This document shows positions 1 through 6,711 of a stretch of DNA of 8,835 nucleotides, in pieces. The position numbers and the translations under genes are program-made. The notes beneath the pieces were generated by a model that was not told the DNA's origin, made no database searches, and was given only the letters and a program-made list of their open reading frames with translations. This stretch comes from Bathymodiolus azoricus thioautotrophic gill symbiont. GTDB lineage: Bacteria > Pseudomonadota > Gammaproteobacteria > PS1 > Pseudothioglobaceae. The stretch covers positions 1 through 8,835 of the forward strand of contig NZ_CDSC02000448.1 of NCBI RefSeq assembly GCF_001298715.1, read 5' to 3'. How positions within the stretch are numbered: position 1 is the first letter of the stretch; each line of letters begins with the position of its first letter.

Positions 1-16
1 AATTATGATTATTCTT

Positions 17-38
17 ATAATATTCTAATTCAATTATT
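17..38. repeat. 22-bp direct repeat, copy 1 (probable donor)
   Basis: These 22 bases recur exactly at 182-203. Here they lie in the open part of the methyltransferase, read leftward as IIELEYY after the conserved TPEKL. This copy fits its reading frame, so it is likely the original. The bases upstream on the coding strand include CCAGAA in both copies, which extends the similarity. Confidence 0.85.
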
Positions 39-181
39 AATTTTTCTGGGGTGCTCTTTACAACCTCATAAGCGTTAATAAGTTCTGAATTTATATCAGA
101 AAGATATGCTTTTTTGTCTTCTAGCTCCCCCCTAGAATAAAGCTCAAAAAACACTGCGCCACCGCCCAAGAAGGGTTCGTG

Positions 182-203
182 ATAATATTCTAATTCAATT
201 ATT
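182..203. repeat. 22-bp direct repeat, copy 2 (inserted, breaks the methyltransferase)
   Basis: This is an exact copy of 17-38, placed at the point where the methyltransferase frame breaks. Removing 13 bases from it would restore FNNYHEPF, the expected family sequence. The flanking AATAAT and TAT could have served as microhomology for a template switch. The mechanism is inferred; the identity of the two copies is seen directly. Confidence 0.85.
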
Positions 204-297
204 GAAGTCTTCTGGAAATTTAGAAAACAGCTGGTCTATCAAGCCACGCTTTCCGCCTGCCCACTTTAAAAACGGCTTGGCGTAAGGTTGATTACTT

Positions 298-2679
298 TTA
301 GACTTTAGCATAGATTAAACTCGGGGCAGTTGTCTTAAATTTTAATCTATTTTCTAGCCACCTTTTTCCTTTTTTTGGTTTGGCTTTAGGCTTAAGTTTG
401 CCAGAAACGGCTTTTTTACATTCTTCAAGCGTTAAATCTGCTGGGATTTTATCGCCGAAGACTTTTTTGATGGTGATGTTTTTTTGTCCTTTGCCTTTTT
501 TCTTGCCGTTCCAGATGTAGGGACCAAAACGACCGTTGAGGACTTGGATGTCAGAATCGTTGAAAGTTTTTATGATGCGTTCGGCGTCAAATTTTTCTTT
601 GGCTTTGATGAGTATTAGCGCCTCATCAAGGGTGACTTCTTCAGGAGTGATTTCTTTAAGAGAGACATATTTTTTGCCGTATTGGATGTAAGGACCGAAG
701 CGACCGTAGTTGGCTTTGATAATGCCAAAGTCGTCAGTTTCACCAACAGTACGAGGCATATTGAATAATTCTAGTGCCTCTTCTAGTTTGATGGTTTCAA
801 TGTCTAATGAGCCTCTGAGTGAGGCAAAGATGGGTTTTTCTTCATCATCTTTGTGTCCGATTTGTGCAAAGGCGCCGTATCTGCCAAAGCGTACACTAAC
901 GGGTTTGCCACTTTTTGGGTCGGTACCGAGTTCGCGCATACCGTGTGTTTCTTCTCGGGAAATATCAGCAGCATCTTCGACTTTTTGGTGGAAGGGCTGG
1001 TAAAAATTTTTGACCACGCCCTGCCATGGGACATTTTGTGTGGCAATGGTGTCAAAATCAGACTCTAGTTTTGCAGTAAATTGATAATCAACAATCTCAC
1101 TGAAATATTTAACTAAGAAGTCATTTAGTAAATAGGCAACACTGGTTGGGAATAGTTTGTTTTTTTCAGCACCCGTCCTCTCAACAGGGGTTGATTCAGA
1201 AATTGCACCATCTATAATTTCAATTTTGTGGTATTCACGCTCTACACCTTCGCGCGTTTCTTTAGAAACATAACCTCTGTCTTGCACGGTAGATACCATC
1301 GTGGCAAAAGTTGACGGCCTACCGATGCCCATTTCTTCAATTTTCTTCACCAATGAGGCTTCAGTATAGCGTGGCTTGGCACGAGAAAAACTCTCTCTAG
1401 CGCTAAAATTAGCAATGCTTAATGCGTCGCCTTTGTTTAAATTTGGCAACAGCTTGTCATCTGAAGACAGATAATCATACACACTTAAAAATCCAGGGAA
1501 TATTAAGATTTCACCATTGGCAATAAAATTCTCAGAGCGATTAGAGATGTTAATTTTAATTTGTGTTTTTTGCAACTGGGCATCACTCATTTGGCAAGCT
1601 AATGTGCGCTTATAAATAAGTGTGTAAAGTTTTGCCGCTTGACCTTCTAAGCCAAAAATCTCTGACTTGGTAAGGTCAGTTGGGCGAATGGCTTCGTGCG
1701 CCTCTTGTGCGCTTGCATCTTTGGTTTTAAACCTTCTTTCTTGGTGATAATCACGACCAAATTCTTTTTCAATCACTTTACCAGCGGCTTCGATGGCTGT
1801 TTCAGAAAGCGTGAATGAGTCTGTTCTCATATAAGTAATCGCACCTTCGCGGTAGAGACCTTGTGCCAATGTCATGGTTTGCTTGACTGAAAAGCCTAAT
1901 TTTTGCGAGGCTTCTTGTTGTAGTGTAGAAGTGATAAAAGGGGGCTTGGGTGTGCGCTTTGAAGGTTTTTTCTCAATTGATGCGACGCTGAGTTTGGCAT
2001 CTAAAAGCGCTGTGGCAAATGCCAATGCCTCATCTTTTTTGTTGAAATCCGCACTCAGTTTTACTTCAATGAGTTCGCCTGCATCATTGACTAAATCTGC
2101 TTTAACCTTATAAGTGTTTTCACAGGTATGGTCGATAATTTCTCTTTCTCTTTCTACCACTAAACGCACTACTGGGGATTGTACTCGGCCGGCTGAACGG
2201 GCACCTGAGATTTTGCGCCATAGAACTGGTGAGATCTCAAAACCTACTAATCTATCAATAATGCGTCTGGCTTGCTGTGCATCAACTAAGTTGTAGTCCA
2301 CTATTCGTGGCTCGGTGATTGCACGAGTAATCGCACCTTTGGTAATTTCATGGAAAACAATTCTTGGCGTGTCTTTTGGCAGGTTGAGTGCCTCTAGCAA
2401 ATGCCAAGCAATGGCTTCTCCTTCGCGATCCTCATCCGTTGCGAGATAAATTTTATCAGCGGCTTTTACATCCTTGCGTAATTGTGTAACGACTTTTTTC
2501 TTGTCTGCGGTGACTTCGTAGGTAGGTTTAAAGTTATTTTCAATATCAATGCCCATGCCTTTTTTAGGCATATCACGAATATGACCGATACTCGATTTAA
2601 CGGTATAGTCTTTGCCTAAGAACTTTTCAATGGTTTTGGCTTTGGCGGGGGACTCAACAATGACAAGATTTTTTGCCAT
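298..2679 (-). CDS. topA: DNA topoisomerase I (type IA)
   Basis: The 793-residue enzyme relaxes negatively supercoiled DNA by cutting one strand through a 5'-phosphotyrosine link. The Toprim domain is at the N-terminus, with Glu9 in VIVESPAKAK and the metal-binding DEDRE (Asp82, Asp84, Glu86). The catalytic tyrosine is Tyr283 in ITYMRTDS. SGARSAGRVQSPVVRL (about 158-173) and GIGRPSTFATMV are further conserved core motifs. The C-terminal part carries repeated RFGxY-type units (RFGRYGAF, RFGPYIQY, RFGPYIWN) and a lysine-rich tail. No cysteine-based zinc fingers are visible, unlike E. coli TopA. The start is ATG 2677-2679, which shares one base with the smg stop (TAATG), so translation is probably coupled. 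The last 21 or so residues, after PKKGK, do not look like a normal tail. With one more A in the run at 363-367 the protein would end KKVARK at a TAG at 347-349. Confidence 0.97.
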   Translation of the reverse strand: MAKNLVIVESPAKAKTIEKFLGKDYTVKSSIGHIRDMPKKGMGIDIENNFKPTYEVTADKKKVVTQLRKDVKAADKIYLATDEDREGEAIAWHLLEALNLPKDTPRIVFHEITKGAITRAITEPRIVDYNLVDAQQARRIIDRLVGFEISPVLWRKISGARSAGRVQSPVVRLVVEREREIIDHTCENTYKVKADLVNDAGELIEVKLSADFNKKDEALAFATALLDAKLSVASIEKKPSKRTPKPPFITSTLQQEASQKLGFSVKQTMTLAQGLYREGAITYMRTDSFTLSETAIEAAGKVIEKEFGRDYHQERRFKTKDASAQEAHEAIRPTDLTKSEIFGLEGQAAKLYTLIYKRTLACQMSDAQLQKTQIKINISNRSENFIANGEILIFPGFLSVYDYLSSDDKLLPNLNKGDALSIANFSARESFSRAKPRYTEASLVKKIEEMGIGRPSTFATMVSTVQDRGYVSKETREGVEREYHKIEIIDGAISESTPVERTGAEKNKLFPTSVAYLLNDFLVKYFSEIVDYQFTAKLESDFDTIATQNVPWQGVVKNFYQPFHQKVEDAADISREETHGMRELGTDPKSGKPVSVRFGRYGAFAQIGHKDDEEKPIFASLRGSLDIETIKLEEALELFNMPRTVGETDDFGIIKANYGRFGPYIQYGKKYVSLKEITPEEVTLDEALILIKAKEKFDAERIIKTFNDSDIQVLNGRFGPYIWNGKKKGKGQKNITIKKVFGDKIPADLTLEECKKAVSGKLKPKAKPKKGKRWLENRLKFKTTAPSLIYAKV

Positions 2680-3170
2680 TATTGAACCGTGTGATTGTCA
2701 TCAAGAAACATAATGGACTCTAACCATTGTGGTGATACTTCTTCATCGTCGCTATTGCCAAGTATCATCATTACCACCCATTTGAGGTCGTCTAAAGATA
2801 TGGTGGAGTCGCCCAGTGACATAATTTGGTCAATAATCATTTCACGCTGGTTAGCGTCAATTTGACCTATGTTCTCCATAAATAATAGAAAGCCACGAGA
2901 TTTTGTGTCAAGTTTTAATTTTTCCGCTTCGCTATAAATACGCATACTGCCATTAGCACTGCCAAATGGTTGGGTTTCGCCATCTTGCAAAGTGGCAATG
3001 TTCTCTAACCAGCTGAGTGCTTTGTCAATGCGTGTAATCTCAAATCCAGCATCTGAAAGGTGTGCCTTTAAGGCGGTATCGTCAATTTCTTGAGACGAAT
3101 CTTGCTCTGCTACTTCAAACAGATAATCAAACATATAAGTTAGCACATCAAGAATATTATTATTTGTCAT
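2679..3170 (-). CDS. smg: Smg family protein (DUF494)
   Basis: This 163-residue protein matches the Smg family, close to the E. coli length of 157. Shared features are an N-terminal VLTYMFDYLFE helix, a DAGF motif near residue 40, the central SMRIYSEAE, then SRGFLLFMENIGQ and ISLDDLKWVVMMIL towards the C-terminus. It is acidic and has no signal peptide or membrane segment, so it should be cytoplasmic. The biochemical role of the family is not established, but its place next to dprA is widely conserved in gammaproteobacteria. It starts six bases after the dprA stop, where GAGG overlaps the dprA TGA and serves as a closely spaced ribosome site. Its stop shares one base with the topA start. Coupled expression with both neighbours is the likely arrangement. 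Confidence 0.93.
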   Translation of the reverse strand: MTNNNILDVLTYMFDYLFEVAEQDSSQEIDDTALKAHLSDAGFEITRIDKALSWLENIATLQDGETQPFGSANGSMRIYSEAEKLKLDTKSRGFLLFMENIGQIDANQREMIIDQIMSLGDSTISLDDLKWVVMMILGNSDDEEVSPQWLESIMFLDDNHTVQ

Positions 3171-3176
3171 AAAACC

Positions 3177-4301
3177 TCACTTTAATATATAACCAAAGCC
3201 ATCAACTTTTTCTACTGCGTCCTTGAGCTCTAATAAAAGCAACTCTTGTGTGACTATTTGGGGGCTCAAACCACTTTTTTCAACTATTTCATCAATATTT
3301 ATAGCATCGTAACTCAAGTATTTTAATAGCACAGAAGAATTATTGTGCGTGTATTTTTCAGAAGTGGTTGAATTATTTTCTTGATCTGGCTCTGGCAAGT
3401 CGATTTGTAATTCATCAAGGATGTCCTCAACGCTTTCAACCAATTTAGCACCTTGTTTGATAAGGTGATGACACCCTTGCGACAATGGATTGTGGATTGA
3501 ACTAGGAACAGCAAATACTTCTTTGCCTTGTTCGGCGGCTAGTTTAGCAGTAATCATTGTGCCACTTTTGATACTGGCTTCAACCACTAAAGTGCCTAAA
3601 CTCAACCCGCTGATAATACGATTGCGTCTTGGAAAATTAGTGGCAGTGGGCGCGGTGCCAATATAAAATTCAGATACCAAAGCGCCTTTGGTTGAAATCT
3701 GATGTGCCAAAGACTTGTGTTTTGCTGGATAGATTCTATCAAGTCCTGTGCCACAAACGGCAATGGTTGGTTTGTCGGCTTCTAAAGCACCAATGTGTGC
3801 ACTGGCATCGATACCACTCGCCATACCAGAAGTTATCACAATATCTAAGTTTGATAGAGACTTGGCAAATTCATGTGCATTTTGCTTGCCACCAGAGCTT
3901 GGATTGCGACTACCTACAATAGCGAGTTGTGGCAAGGTTAAGCATGACACATCGCCTCTGACATAAAGCAAGGGTGGCGGGTCGGAAATGGTTTTGAGTT
4001 GTTCAGGATAGCCGTTATCAATTAAAGTGAGAATATGGCAGTCATCGGCTTTGACCCAATCAAGGTCTGCTTGCACCAACGAAGTATCGTTTTGTTCTAT
4101 AAAGTCAAGTGTCTCTTGGCGAAATACGCCACAGGCTTTGCGCTGGGTTGTAGAGGCTAAAAACACTTGCTCAGGTGATTCGAAAACTTTGAGAGCCTTA
4201 TAAAAGGTGTGCGTGCCAACATTCGGTGCTCTTAATAACATTAACCAATAAACCAAATCCATTCTGTGTCCCACACTATTCAAAGAATTGCCACTTTTCA
4301 T
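3177..4301 (-). CDS. dprA: DNA-processing protein DprA (RecA loader)
   Basis: DprA binds incoming single-stranded DNA during natural transformation and loads RecA on it. The Rossmann-like core is intact: LAIVGSRNPS (about 127-135), ITSGMASGID (156-165), AVCGTGLDRIYP (181-192), NFPRRNRIISG (222-232) and SGTMITAKLAAEQG (246-259). A linker near 303-322 leads to a C-terminal winged helix (about 324-374). The longest frame has 374 residues from ATG 4299-4301, but that start has no visible ribosome site. An ATG at 4260-4262 (Met14, giving MDLVYWLMLLR) has GGGA six bases upstream and matches the usual start of the family, so the true protein may have 361 residues. It leads the leftward dprA-smg-topA operon. 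The gene is undamaged, which suggests recombination or DNA uptake is still used. No other competence gene lies in the window. Confidence 0.96.
   Translation of the reverse strand: MKSGNSLNSVGHRMDLVYWLMLLRAPNVGTHTFYKALKVFESPEQVFLASTTQRKACGVFRQETLDFIEQNDTSLVQADLDWVKADDCHILTLIDNGYPEQLKTISDPPPLLYVRGDVSCLTLPQLAIVGSRNPSSGGKQNAHEFAKSLSNLDIVITSGMASGIDASAHIGALEADKPTIAVCGTGLDRIYPAKHKSLAHQISTKGALVSEFYIGTAPTATNFPRRNRIISGLSLGTLVVEASIKSGTMITAKLAAEQGKEVFAVPSSIHNPLSQGCHHLIKQGAKLVESVEDILDELQIDLPEPDQENNSTTSEKYTHNNSSVLLKYLSYDAINIDEIVEKSGLSPQIVTQELLLLELKDAVEKVDGFGYILK
4269..4272 (-). promoter_or_regulatory. Ribosome binding site supporting an internal dprA start
   Basis: On the minus strand GGGA stands six bases before the ATG at 4260-4262. 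The upstream ATG at 4299-4301 has no such sequence before it, so this site favours the shorter DprA that begins MDLVYWL. Confidence 0.5.
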
Positions 4302-4334
4302 TGTAACATCAATATGGTATTTGGGTGGATATTA

Positions 4335-4343
4335 TGGTAAAAT
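4335..4343 (+). promoter_or_regulatory. Extended -10 promoter for rpmH and the downstream operon
   Basis: TGG followed by TAAAAT forms an extended -10 box (TGn plus five of six bases of TATAAT) about 30 bases before the rpmH ATG. Transcription would start near 4350 and leave a leader of roughly 23 bases. The -35 position (about 4315-4320, TGGTAT) matches sigma70 poorly, which is common with extended -10 sites. The 71-bp region between dprA and rpmH must also hold the dprA promoter, but I see no convincing one on the minus strand. No DnaA box is visible here. Confidence 0.5.
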
Positions 4344-4372
4344 TGCGCCTTTTATTTGACTGTATTAACATT

Positions 4373-4513
4373 ATGAAACAAAAAAGAACCTTTCAACCGA
4401 GTGTTATTAAGCGTAAGCGCACACATGGTTTTAGAGCAAGAATGAGCACCAAAGCAGGTCGTGCAGTAATCAATGCTCGTAGAAGAAAAGGGCGTAAGCG
4501 TTTAGCTGCCTAG
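4373..4513 (+). CDS. rpmH: 50S ribosomal protein L34
   Basis: This 46-residue, highly basic protein is a small component of the large ribosomal subunit. It starts [10 protein letters not shown] and carries the typical [20 protein letters not shown] and RRRKGRKRL, with the exact length usual for bacteria. The frame is open further upstream, to a GTG at 4325, but the ATG at 4373 is the family start and the upstream stretch holds the promoter. No Shine-Dalgarno sequence is visible. It is followed directly by rnpA in the classic rpmH-rnpA pairing. dnaA, often the upstream neighbour, is replaced here by the divergent dprA. Confidence 0.98.
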   Translation: MKQKRTFQPSVIKRKRTHGFRARMSTKAGRAVINARRRKGRKRLAA

Positions 4514-4854
4514 TGTCTTTCGGGTTGGCGCGCGCGGCTAGAATTCTTAAAGCCAATGAGTACACCCATGTTTTTAAGGGTGGCACACTGGCAAGGGGCA
4601 AACACTGGCAAGTTATTGCAAGACCACTTAAGGCATCAAAACCACGCTTGGGTTTGGCTATATCGAAAAAAGTCCATCGCTTAGCGATTGATAGGAATCG
4701 ATTTAAACGCATTGCTAGAGAAACTTTTAGATTGCAGCGACAGTATTTAGATAGTTGGGATTTTGTGGTAATGGCAAGAAAATCAAAGCCAGTCAAAAAT
4801 CCTATTTTATCGGCAGAATTGCTTGATTTATTTAAAAAGGTAACAAAAAAATAA
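4513..4854 (+). CDS. rnpA: Ribonuclease P protein component
   Basis: This is the 113-residue protein subunit of RNase P, which helps the catalytic RNA remove 5' leaders from tRNA precursors. The family signature is the RNR motif in AIDRNRFKRIARETFR (Arg61, Asn62, Arg63). The preceding KPRLGLAISKKV and the later WDFVVMARK are the other conserved strands. It starts at GTG 4513-4515, which shares one base with the rpmH stop (TAGTG) and puts FGLARAARILKANEY where other family members have their first helix. The protein is very basic, as expected for an RNA-binding subunit. A nine-base gap leads to yidD. Confidence 0.97.
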   Translation: MSFGLARAARILKANEYTHVFKGGTLARGKHWQVIARPLKASKPRLGLAISKKVHRLAIDRNRFKRIARETFRLQRQYLDSWDFVVMARKSKPVKNPILSAELLDLFKKVTKK

Positions 4855-4863
4855 TTTCGAATT

Positions 4864-5079
4864 ATGCGTTATTTATTGCTTATCCCTATTAAATTTTATC
4901 AGTTGTTTATCAGTCCGCTGTTAGGTTCTAACTGTCGTTTTGACCCAACTTGCTCTCAGTATGCATATGACGCTGTGAAAGCCCATGGCTTTTTCAAAGG
5001 ACTTAGTTTAAGCGTTAAACGCATTAGCAAATGCCACCCTTGGCACGAAGGTGGTTTCGACCCAGTGCCCAAAAAATAA
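4864..5079 (+). CDS. yidD: Membrane protein insertion efficiency factor YidD
   Basis: This 71-residue protein belongs to the YidD (DUF37) family, small proteins at the inner face of the membrane that aid insertion through YidC. An N-terminal amphipathic helix ([18 protein letters not shown]) precedes the cysteine motif [12 protein letters not shown], followed by [13 protein letters not shown] near the C-terminus. All three conserved cysteines are present. It is somewhat shorter than E. coli YidD (85) because little follows DPVP, but the conserved core is complete. It lies between rnpA and yidC, its standard position. No ribosome binding site is visible before the ATG. Confidence 0.96.
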   Translation: MRYLLLIPIKFYQLFISPLLGSNCRFDPTCSQYAYDAVKAHGFFKGLSLSVKRISKCHPWHEGGFDPVPKK

Positions 5080-5100
5080 ATACATTACATACCAATCATT

Positions 5101-6711
5101 ATGAATCAAAAATTATTATTAAGTGTTGCTATTTTTTTTACAGTTTTCCTATTATGGGATAAGTGGCAAATTACACAAACGGTTGATGCCAATGGCAATG
5201 TTGTACACAAATCTGAAATCACCTCAGACGCACCAGCGCAAAATATTGACATACCAACAATCAATACGCAGGGTTTAGAAATTGATGTATCAATACCGAG
5301 TGTTGCCCAAAAAGGAGGTTTTACTACAGTAACTACTGATTTTCTTACGGTTGAAATTAGCCACAAAGGTGGCACAATTCAGAATGCTTTTCTAAATACT
5401 TACCCTGTAGAGTTGGAAGGTGATGAAAAATTTCAATTATTAAATGATGAAACGGGTGCGTTGTTCCAAGCGCAAAGTGGTTTAGCATCGCGTGACGATG
5501 CATTGCCAACACATTTGTCTGATTTTAGTTCGGTCAATACCAATTATCAATTGTCTGCTGATGAATTGGTTGTGCCACTTGTATGGCAAGGCAAAGACGG
5601 CATAAAAGTGATTAAGAATTTCCATTTTAAGAGGGGTAGTTATGTTGTTGGGGTTGATTATCAAATTCTCAACAATTCTAATCAGAGCTTGCCAGTTAAG
5701 CCATATGTGCGCTTGAGCCGTAATGCTATCGACCAGTCGAATATGATGATGCCAACTTTTACTGGTGGTCTAATATATGACAAGAAAAACAACACCATAC
5801 AAAAAAATGATTTTGAAGATTGGAGTGATTTTGATAAGCAAAATTCTATTGGTGGATGGATGGCAATGGCACAGCAATATTTTATGACCGCGTGGATTCC
5901 AAACCAAGATGAGCAACAGAATTTTTCTGCAAGCACAACTAGTGGTGTGTACAAACTAACCAATGCTAATCAACAAACTAATATTGCCGCTGGAAGTAGC
6001 GTAACACTCAGTACTAACCAGTTGTATATTGGACCTAAAGAGTATGGTAAGATTGAAAAAGTGGCAACTGGTTTACACTATACACTGGATTATGGTTGGT
6101 TAGATATTTTAGCTGACCCATTGTCTTGGTTGATTCATAAAATTAATGATGTTGTTGGTAGTTGGGGTTGGTCAATTATTCTTATTACTATGTTAATTAA
6201 GTTAGTTTTCTATCCACTCAGCGAAAAGTCTTATCGTTCAATGGCAAAAATGAGAAAACTGTCTCCAAGGCTTGCACAATTAAAAGAAGCTTATGGTGAT
6301 GATAGACAGAAAATGGGTCAAAAAACCATGGAGTTGTATAGAAAAGAGAAGATCAATCCAGCTTCTGGCTGCTTGCCTATTTTGGTGCAAATACCCGTGT
6401 TTATTGCTTTTTACTGGATGCTACTCGATACAGTTGAGTTGCGTCAAACGGCATTTTGGTGGATGTCAGATTTATCAGTGATGGATCCATATTATATCTT
6501 GCCGGTTATTATGGGTGTTTCAATGTTTATCCAGCAAAAACTTAATCCATCACCACCTGACCCAATGCAGGCGAAGATTATGATGACACTGCCTTTTGTG
6601 TTTACCATTATGTTCTTGTGGTTTCCGTCAGGACTTGTGCTTTATTGGGTGTTCAACAATATCTTATCTATAACACAACAGTGGACAATTAATAAGCGAA
6701 TTAATGGCTAA
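5101..6711 (+). CDS. yidC: Membrane protein insertase YidC
   Basis: YidC (536 residues) inserts and folds inner-membrane proteins, alone or with SecYEG. It has the gram-negative layout: a first transmembrane helix at about 3-20, a large periplasmic domain at about 75-335, and five further helices near 352-372, 421-442, 463-479, 495-508 and 510-527. Between the second and third helices is the cytoplasmic loop with YRSMAKMRKLSPRL and YGDDRQKMGQ. SGCLPILVQIPVFIAFYWML, DPYYILPVIMG and LWFPSGLVLYW are family hallmarks. At the place of the groove arginine (Arg366 in E. coli) there is Lys367 in MLIKLVFYPL, which keeps the positive charge. It starts 21 bases after yidD without a visible ribosome site. 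Its stop overlaps the next start by one base (TAATG). mnmE, a frequent downstream neighbour, is absent. Confidence 0.98.
   Translation: MNQKLLLSVAIFFTVFLLWDKWQITQTVDANGNVVHKSEITSDAPAQNIDIPTINTQGLEIDVSIPSVAQKGGFTTVTTDFLTVEISHKGGTIQNAFLNTYPVELEGDEKFQLLNDETGALFQAQSGLASRDDALPTHLSDFSSVNTNYQLSADELVVPLVWQGKDGIKVIKNFHFKRGSYVVGVDYQILNNSNQSLPVKPYVRLSRNAIDQSNMMMPTFTGGLIYDKKNNTIQKNDFEDWSDFDKQNSIGGWMAMAQQYFMTAWIPNQDEQQNFSASTTSGVYKLTNANQQTNIAAGSSVTLSTNQLYIGPKEYGKIEKVATGLHYTLDYGWLDILADPLSWLIHKINDVVGSWGWSIILITMLIKLVFYPLSEKSYRSMAKMRKLSPRLAQLKEAYGDDRQKMGQKTMELYRKEKINPASGCLPILVQIPVFIAFYWMLLDTVELRQTAFWWMSDLSVMDPYYILPVIMGVSMFIQQKLNPSPPDPMQAKIMMTLPFVFTIMFLWFPSGLVLYWVFNNILSITQQWTINKRING

Larger units (their letters stand above)
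1..311 (-). pseudogene. dam: Dam-type (D12 class) DNA N6-adenine methyltransferase, frameshifted, 5' part only
   Basis: This is the N-terminal part of an adenine-specific DNA methyltransferase, which transfers a methyl group from S-adenosylmethionine to adenine N6. Reading leftward from the ATG at 309-311, the first frame gives the SAM-binding motif KPFLKWAGGKRG, then FSKFPEDFNN and a TGA at 195-197 after 38 codons. The next frame, open from about 205 to the left edge, continues the same domain with YHEPFLGGGAVFFEL (motif I) and YLSDINSELINAYEVV. Related proteins run directly from FN(N) into YHEPF, so 13 extra bases at the junction break the frame. The catalytic DPPY motif would lie beyond the left edge. 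The ATG overlaps the end of topA by 14 bp, and the preceding bases offer only a weak ribosome site. Family recognition is firm. The target site, and whether it is an orphan enzyme or part of a restriction system, cannot be told. An assembly error is the alternative to a real pseudogene. Confidence 0.85.

Noticed and set aside
804..1055. Open frames on both strands inside topA (for example 710-1003 plus and 804-1055 minus)
   Set aside because: They lie wholly within the strongly conserved topA frame, show no family motif and have no ribosome site.
4264..4279. Short palindrome GTGT-GGG-ACAC in the first codons of dprA as an operator
   Set aside because: A four-base stem is too short to stand out from chance, and it overlaps the likely ribosome site.
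4325..4372. Upstream in-frame extension of rpmH from a GTG
   Set aside because: The extension covers the promoter, and L34 proteins begin at the MKxKRT position.
4470..4796. Open frame of 108 codons on the minus strand across rpmH and rnpA
   Set aside because: It is antisense to two certain genes and its protein resembles no known family.
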